This document shows, piece after piece, positions 57,485 through 64,000 of a stretch of 64,000 bases of DNA (position 1 is the stretch's first letter; every line of letters starts with the position of its first letter). The notes below the pieces were generated by a model that worked only from the letters and a program-made list of their open reading frames with translations, did not search any database and was not told the DNA's origin. Source of the DNA: Dromiciops gliroides (taxonomy: Eukaryota; Chordata; Mammalia; Microbiotheria; Microbiotheriidae); the NCBI RefSeq assembly GCF_019393635.1, contig NC_057866.1:171710403-171774402 (forward strand), given 5' to 3'. Position numbers and translations under genes: made by a program.

Positions 57485-58990
57485 GTTTCTTTTTTTTAAT
57501 CATAAAAGTATTTTATTATTTTCCAGTTACATGTAAAAATAGTTTTCAACATATGTTTTTATAAAATGTTTAGTTCCAAATTTTTTTCCCTCCCTTTCTT
57601 CTTTCCTTCCCTCCCCACAACCCAAGACAGAAAGCAATCTGATATAGGTTATATATGTACAATCACATTAAACATATTTCTGCATTAGTCATGTTGGGAA
57701 AGAAGAATCAGAACAAAAAGGAAAAACCTCAAAAAAGAAAAAAATGAAGTAGAAACAGTATGGTTCAATCTGCACCCAGATTTCACATTCTTTTTTGGGA
57801 TGTAGAGAACATTTTCTATTATGCATCCTTTGGAATCATCTTGTATCATTGTATTGCTGAGATGAGTTAAGGCTATCACAGTTGATCATCACACAATGTT
57901 GCTCTTACTATATACAATGTTCTCCTGGTTCTGTTCACTTCACTCAGAATCGAGTCTACTTAAATCTTTCCAGGTTTTTCTGAAATCTTCCTGTTCATCA
58001 TTTTTATAGAGTATCCCATTACATTCATATACCACAACTTGTTCATCCATTTCCCAATTGATGGACATTCCCTCAATTTCCAATTCTTTGCCATCACAAA
58101 GAGAGCTTCTAGAATTTTTTTTTGTACATGTGGGTTCTTTTCCCTTGTCTATGATCTCTTTGGGATATAGAACTAGTAGTAGTATTATTGGGTCAAAGGT
58201 TATGCAAAGCCCCATAACCCTTTGAACATAGTTCCAAATTACTCTCCAGAATGGTTAGATCAGTTCACAACTCCAACAACAAAACATTAGTGTTCCAATT
58301 TTTCCACAGCTTCTCCAACATTTATTATTTTCCCTTTTTGTCATAATAGCCAATCTGATAGGTATGTGTTACCTCAGAGTTGTTTTAATTTACATTTCTC
58401 AGATCAATAGTGATTTAGAGCATTTTTTATATGGGAATAAATAGCTTTGATTTCTTAATCTGAAAACTGCCTGTTCATATCCTTTGACCATTTCTCAATT
58501 GAGGAATAACTTGCATTCTCACAAATTTGAATTAGTTCCCTGTATATTTTAGAACTAAGGCCTTTAACAGAAACATTGGCCGTAAAAAATATTTCCTAAC
58601 TTTCTGCTTTGCTTCTAATTTTGGCTTGCATTGTTTCTGTTTGTACAAAACCTTTTAAATTTAATGTAATCAAAATCATACATTTTGCCTTTCATAATAT
58701 TCTCTATCACTTGTTTTGTCATAAATTCTCCTCTTCATAGATCTAAGAGGTAAACTCCCAGTTAACCTGTGTCATCACCCTTTATATCTAAATCATGTAC
58801 CCATTTTGACTTTATTTTGATACATGGTTTAAGATGTTGGTCTAATTTATGCCTAGTTTCTGCCATACTATCTTTTAGTTTTCCTAGTAGTTTTTTATGA
58901 AATAGTGAGTTCTTATCCCAGAAGCTTGAGTCTTTGGGTTTATCAAACAGTAGTTTACTATAGTCATTTACTACTGTATCTCCTGTCAGC
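57485..58990 (-). mobile_element. 5'-truncated L1, 1.5 kb
   Basis: Reverse L1 3' UTR plus the ORF2 C-terminal part (57940-58215 and 58762-58992 are remnants: IWNY-type region GLCITFDPIILLLVLYPKEI and KPKDSSFWDKNS). A duplication of gcacatgtt lies at 57476-57484 and 59139-59147, outside the adjoining SINE. Confidence 0.9.
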
Positions 58991-58995
58991 ATATT

Positions 58996-59137
58996 TTTTT
59001 TTCAGGGAAATGATGCTTAAGTGACTTGCCCAGGGTTACACAGCTAGTAAGTGCCATGTGTCTGAGATCAGATTTGAACTCAGGGCCTCCTGAATCCAGG
59101 GCTGGTGCTTTATCCACTGTGCCACCTAGCTGCCCCC
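58996..59137 (-). mobile_element. SINE at the 5' end of the truncated L1
   Basis: Reverse SINE from 'cagggaaatgatgcttaagt' to 'gccacctagctgcccc'. Both it and the L1 lie between the two copies of gcacatgtt. Confidence 0.93.
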
Positions 59138-59144
59138 AGCACAT

Positions 59145-59300
59145 GTTTTAATAACCAGCTAAGACTAGACTATCAACAAAACAACAAACCAAGCCCTTAT
59201 TTATATTATTTGTCAATTTCCATTTTGTAAATGATCATATTGAAAATTTATCAGTGGGTTATCATAAGCCTCTTCAAGTTGCCTCTAGTACATCCTTGAG
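59145..59300 (+). repeat. Unnamed repeat, copy 3
   Basis: 'actagactatcaacaaaaca', 'acaaaccaagcccttattta', 'atttgtcaatttccattttg'. Confidence 0.6.
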
Positions 59301-59375
59301 TGTTACCCTTTTCTCTGAATGAAATGTTACTCTAGACCATGAAAGTGTTTAGATCTAGGCTTTACCTCCACTGAT

Positions 59376-59572
59376 CTACCATATGTATGTATATTTATGA
59401 ATATATGTATGTATATACTTATATCCACATCTCTATGACATATCATATGAATATATACATTCAAAACACACACATATATAATACATAATATATGTACATT
59501 GTATACTTATACATGTATATGTGTGTATGTATATGTACATACGTGTGTGTGTGTATATATATATATATATCC
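59376..59572. repeat. TATG/TACA/TG microsatellite
   Basis: Irregular repeats ending in GTGTGTGTG and a TA run. Confidence 0.92.
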
Positions 59573-59579
59573 TCACTTG

Positions 59580-60240
59580 ACCCTCAAAGAGAGTACCAAG
59601 AAAGGTAACAGACAGTCCCTGCTCTCCTCAAGAAACTCACAGTTTAATGGGGGAGACAATATAGAAGCAATGATATACAAACAAACTTCATACAGGATAA
59701 ATTGGAAATAATGAAAAGAGGGAAGGCATTGGAATTAAGTAAGGAGGATTGGGACAAGCTTCCTATAGAAGGTAAGATTTTTGCTAAAACTTGAAGAAAG
59801 CCAGGGAAGTCATTAGGTAAAGATAAGGAGGCAGAGCATGGGAGATGACCAATGAAAATGCCCAAACTCAGGCTATGGAGATAAGAAACAGTGTCACTGG
59901 ACTGCAGAGGACATCAGGTTGGAATGTGAGGGGGGGAATTGGGAGTTGGAAGAAAACTGAAAACTTAGGGAGGAGCCAGGTCATAAAGGGCTTTGATTGC
60001 TTACTAGAGGATCTTATATTTTATTTTGGACATGTTAGGGAGCCACAGGGGGTGATATGCTCATGCCTGACATTTGAGAGAGTGAGTAGTCAAGAATTAC
60101 ATCTAGTTTGGGAGCCTGGGAGGATGGTGATACCCTCAACTGTAATTGGGAAATTTGGAAGGGGCAAAGTTTTGGGGGAAAGATAATGAATTTAGTTTTG
60201 GACCTGTTGAGTTTAAGCTGTCTACAGGATTTACCCATAG
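59580..60240 (+). repeat. Unassigned dispersed repeat, longest copy
   Basis: 'aacagacagtccctgctctc', 'ggggagacaatatagaagca', 'aagccagggaagtcattagg', 'tcactggactgcagaggaca', 'ggagccaggtcataaagggc', 'aggatggtgataccctcaac'. Other pieces lie at 36835, 48340, 49310 and 53725. The class is not clear to me; no protein remnant seen. Confidence 0.7.
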
Positions 60241-60489
60241 TCACAAAGCTAGTAGGTGTCAGAGAAGGATTTAGAATTTAGCTCTCTCTTGACTCCAAAT
60301 CCAACACTGTTAATAATTAGGTGAATTTCACCAATACTACATACTTCTCACATTTATAGAATGCTTTATCAGAGGTATTAAACTCATGGCAACAACACTC
60401 GCCTGAGGCCTGAGCCAGATTAAAACATAATTAGGAAACATTAAACAAAATAAACATTCAATAAAACGTGAAGAATAATATGTCTTAAA

Positions 60490-60605
60490 ACTATATCAGC
60501 ATGACTTACCCAAGATCACATAAATAGTGGGCAGGGGCAGCATTTGAACCCAGGTCCTTTGACTCCAGATACATAGTTCATTCTGCTCTACTGCTTCTAA
60601 TTCCA
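60490..60605 (-). mobile_element. Old MIR-like SINE
   Basis: 'atgacttacccaagatcaca', 'gcatttgaacccaggtcctt'. Confidence 0.65.
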
Positions 60606-60649
60606 ATTCATTCAAAAGCATTTCATCCTTTTGTTCTCTTAATATTTTT

Positions 60650-61138
60650 ATATTTTATTTTATTCATATATTATATTATCACAATTATCATAATATATTT
60701 CCAGATTGTTATATCTTGTTATATTTATATTTTATTTTCCCCAACTACATGTAAAAACATTTTAACATTTACATTTTAACATTCCTTTTTTTAAAGTTTT
60801 GAATTCCAAAATCTATCCTCCTTATCCTCCCCGCTTCCTTGAAACAGTAAACAATCTATATAGGTTATACTTGTGCAATCGTGTCAAACATATTTCCATG
60901 TTAGTAATTTTGTGGAAGAAAAAACTCAAACAAAAAGTCAAAGGGAAGAAAATGGAAAATAGCATGCTTTGATATTCATTCAGACACCATCATTTCTTTC
61001 TCTGGAGGTAGATAGCATTTTTCATTATAAAGCCTTCAGAATTGTCTTGGATTTTTATATTGCTGAGAATAGCTAAGTCATTTACAATTGGTCATTGTGC
61101 AATATTGCTGTTACTATGTACACTGTTCTTCTAGATTG
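60650..61138 (-). mobile_element. L1 3' UTR fragment
   Basis: 'caactacatgtaaaaacatt', 'tataggttatacttgtgcaa', 'aagccttcagaattgtcttg', 'tcattgtgcaatattgctgt'. Parallel to 27140-27540 and 34125-34500. Confidence 0.82.
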
Positions 61139-61139
61139 T

Positions 61140-61780
61140 GACCAAGAAATTAAAGAACTATTCTTTTACAATTTGAATTACTGAACTCTAAGGAGTTAAG
61201 AGTTTGTTATTTTATGTTTGAAATGCACTTCAAAGACTGATTTTGGAATGTGAACAACAGCCTGTGAAATCCTTTAGAGGTAGTGTCTTGGTAACTTAAT
61301 TTAGAAAGGAGAGCATTGCATTTTTCACATGAAATGAATTACAAAACCATTTGCTGACAAATGAGAGGTTTTTTTTTTTTTTGACCCATTCAGTGTATTT
61401 TTGCTGACTTTCTCTAGAAACATTCAGTATTTTGGAAGTAGAGAAAGCATATGGTAGAAGAAGAATGTTTGGGGGGGGTCGAGTAAGAATGGAAATAGAT
61501 ATAGAGATAGAGATATATGGGGATTCACAGAATAAGCATGAAAGGCTGATTAAATGGGATAAAGGATTCTGGTATGCTACAGATAATTAAAAGACTGAGC
61601 ATGGAGTCTAGGTTGTAAAGGTATACACATGAAACTAGACAGAACTGAATGATATGTCTAAAAAGAAGTCCCCAGCCTGGAGGCCAGGATAAGAGAAAAG
61701 AATAAAAATAATGATTTTTTTTTTACTGGATCTGTGATTTTATTGATTTAATGAGCCCAGGAAGAAGAAGTTCCCATTGA
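61140..61780. other. No recognised gene or repeat
   Basis: I see nothing beyond T and G homopolymer runs. Confidence 0.4.
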
Positions 61781-61798
61781 TATAGATATATACCTATA

Positions 61799-61886
<88 letters not shown>

Positions 61887-61920
61887 CACACATATACATA
61901 TATGGATATAGATATAGATT
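61781..61920. repeat. Compound TA / TG microsatellite
   Basis: TA run (61796-61834), TG run (61835-61862), then TA and CATATA units. Confidence 0.95.
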
Positions 61921-62309
61921 AGCAACTACTTGTACAATTTGTAGTCTTAGAGAAGGTCCTGAGAGGTATAGACTTTCTTGGTGTCATCTTGCAAGTATGT
62001 GTAAGGAGCAGGACTTATCTATAGGTCTAAGGTTTGGGACAGTACATCTCAGGTTTATGGGAGGAATTTTTTGTAGCTACTGTTTTGACTATGCCATCTT
62101 AGTAAATGATTTTGCTTAAAGCTAGTTGTGTCTATTGCTTGATTATTAAAATGAAGAACCCCAGTGGGGACTTGTCAATTATAGTAGTAGGAGTCTAGAG
62201 CTACAAATCTGTGGTCTATATACCGGAGAACCTATGAGAGTAGTCATAAATTACCAACCTAGTTTTCTTTAAAAAGGAAATGAGGTTGATTGTGGAATAA
62301 GGTCAAATG

Positions 62310-62480
62310 ATGTCCCAGACACTTAATACCTGTGTGACCTAACCTCTGTCTGCTTCTTCTTTCTTATCTTTAAAATGTGGATAACAATAACATCTGCCTC
62401 TTAGGGTTCTTTTAATGATAAAATGAGATAATGTATGGTAAACGCTTTGCAAACTTTAAAGACCTATATCCATGTTAACT
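62310..62480 (+). mobile_element. Old MIR-like SINE, 3' part
   Basis: 'gacacttaatacctgtgtga', 'cttatctttaaaatgtggat', 'aatgataaaatgagataatg', 'aacgctttgcaaactttaaa'. Confidence 0.7.
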
Positions 62481-62660
62481 ATTATTATCATACATGCTTG
62501 TATCATGGGTCTTGTTTTTCTTGCTTCCTCATTTTTTGGGGGGAGGTAGGAAAAAGAGTGTGAATTTTTATTTTAAAATAATATTTAATTTGCAAATTAA
62601 AAACAAAAATACATTAATCTGGCCTCATATTCTGTGATAATTGTGCACATTGGAGATGTT

Positions 62661-62891
62661 TTACTTAATAAGTTGCAGGTACATTTCAGGAGAGACATTG
62701 AGAACAACATGAGGGACACTTCTGCTGGTTTCCTTGAGACTCAGGAGACTTTTTGTGTTTGTTGCTGCTTTAAATGGCCCTGCTCTGTTTGAAATTTCTT
62801 TCTTAGTCTGATCCTTACAAGGAGTTGGGAGCAATTTGAGAAAAACACATAGGCCAGATATTGATATTACCAATACTTCCCTGGAAATATG
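62661..62891 (-). other. Candidate terminal exon, unproven
   Basis: On the minus strand a T-rich tract and 'catatttccag' precede an open stretch of about 75 codons that ends in TAA at 62661-62663. The translation is of mixed composition (CKDQTKKEISNRAGPFKAAT, SLLSLKETSRSVPHV) and lacks the low complexity of the other chance frames. I recognise no family and see no partner exon, so it may be chance. Confidence 0.2.
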
Positions 62892-62984
62892 AAAAAAATA
62901 AAATGACAAACATCCTTCACAATAAAAAAGAAGACAATCATGTAGCCATCTTTAGGGATTGAGCTAAATGAATTATTGTTATTG

Positions 62985-63120
62985 TAAAATCACAAGATCA
63001 TAGATTTAGTGCTTGGAGTTCCATTCCTTCATTTTGGAGATGAGGAAAGTGAGAAATAGAATGTAAGTGATCTACACAGGATTATAAATAAAATAAATTG
63101 TGGAGATTATGATTTAGAAA
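62985..63120 (-). mobile_element. Old MIR-like SINE
   Basis: 'cattttggagatgaggaaag' and 'gtaagtgatctacacaggat'. Weak. Confidence 0.45.
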
Positions 63121-64000
63121 GAGACTCACTGTTAGAAATACAGCTTATATTTGATTTAGGCAAGATCTTCTGGCAGCTGTATTTTTTTTTTTTTGGTAAG
63201 TCTTTTGGCTGACACTCATTAACCTAAGTTGGCATGAAGGCATTAAGGAAGCAGACAATCAGGATGCTGTAGTCAAATATGGTCAATATTCTGCATGTAT
63301 GTGTACACATGGTAAAAGGCTAGGTACATAGTATTCAGTAAATCAGTGCTGAGTGATTTACATTTCCCATTATATTTTTGCATATATTCTGTCATGTAAA
63401 TTATATAAACTCTGTCTCTATTAGTTTGGGCCATTTCTCCCTAATTGTCCACCATCTGATGAGATTATGCCTTAAAGGAATAATAAAGTTAGTTTTAAAT
63501 TTCCTACTTGGCAATTCCATTATTTCCTTCAGGCATTGTTAACAGTTATCTTCAAATACATACAAGAGTCTTTATATTGCAAATTTTGCCCAAGCCATAA
63601 CAATAAAAGTTTCAATTAAAGTCAATAAACTTAAGTTATCCTTTTCTTTCTTAATTGCATGTGACACCATATGGAGAAAATTTTAAATTCCCCCAGATAC
63701 ACACCAATATAAAGTATACTACTTCAAAGTTAGCAATATAGGAAGCAGGTGAGGATATATTCTATAGATTTAAAGTCATAGAGTTTTGAAAGTAACAGAA
63801 TTTCCCCCCATGAGTCATTCATTTTATAAAACAAATCCCATAGATTTACTCTCATGGAACCTAAGTGCATGGGATGCACTTGCATGAATAAGAACTCTAA
63901 CGTAGTCAGCCAAAAAATTGGGAATATGTGCAGGTAATTTGACAGGACTGAAAACCATGATATATGAACAATGAATAAGAGAACTGCAAGGGGAATTAGT
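63121..64000. other. No recognised gene or repeat
   Basis: AT-rich DNA with only short open frames. I see nothing in it. Confidence 0.4.

Overview
The window looks like AT-rich, repeat-dense marsupial DNA. The case rests on the repeats: dozens of copies of a tRNA-derived CORE/MIR-type SINE with the 'cagctaggtggcacagtgg' head, and L1 elements of a type I associate with marsupials, with a 5' UTR beginning near 'ggagccaagatggtgg', a long purine-rich spacer between ORF1 and ORF2 and a G-rich 3' UTR. There are no bacterial features. An Australian marsupial is plausible, but the species cannot be fixed from the sequence alone.

The one gene I can support as intact is a class-IV tripartite-motif (TRIM) gene on the minus strand. 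It has a TATA box near 17.68 kb, a 5' UTR exon at about 17.57-17.65 kb, and six coding exons from 17160 down to 11880. Exon sizes (423, 96, 231, 23, 98, 521 nt), phases and splice sites fit the family and give an open frame of 463 codons: RING, B-box 2, coiled coil, PRY-SPRY. Two zinc-ligand positions depart from consensus (the last RING Cys is Phe56; the B-box Asp is Glu111). Two broken relatives lie on the same strand: a SPRY-exon copy at 35-512, and a RING/B-box/coiled-coil copy at 31.9-33.5 kb. Together they look like the remains of a tandem TRIM cluster. TRIM C-IV proteins are typically ubiquitin ligases, many acting in innate immunity; for this copy that role is inferred from family only.

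Almost everything else is transposon-derived. 3.19-9.64 kb: a nearly full-length dead L1 with a 16-bp target-site duplication. 20.5-24.8 kb: a three-level nest, an old L1 split by an unidentified element that itself holds an internally deleted L1 and a SINE. 24.8-31 kb: solo LTRs, SINEs and a reverse-oriented L1 ORF1 fragment. 34-44 kb: reverse L1 pieces, including a 3.5-kb 5'-truncated copy. 44-64 kb: L2, MIR-like and unnamed dispersed repeats, one LTR, another truncated L1, several long microsatellites, and long stretches where I see nothing recognisable.

I did not find a convincing previously undescribed system. The items most worth a second look are the altered zinc ligands in an otherwise intact TRIM gene, the unidentified element with a 7-bp duplication at 20.9-24.5 kb, and a few unnamed repeat families.
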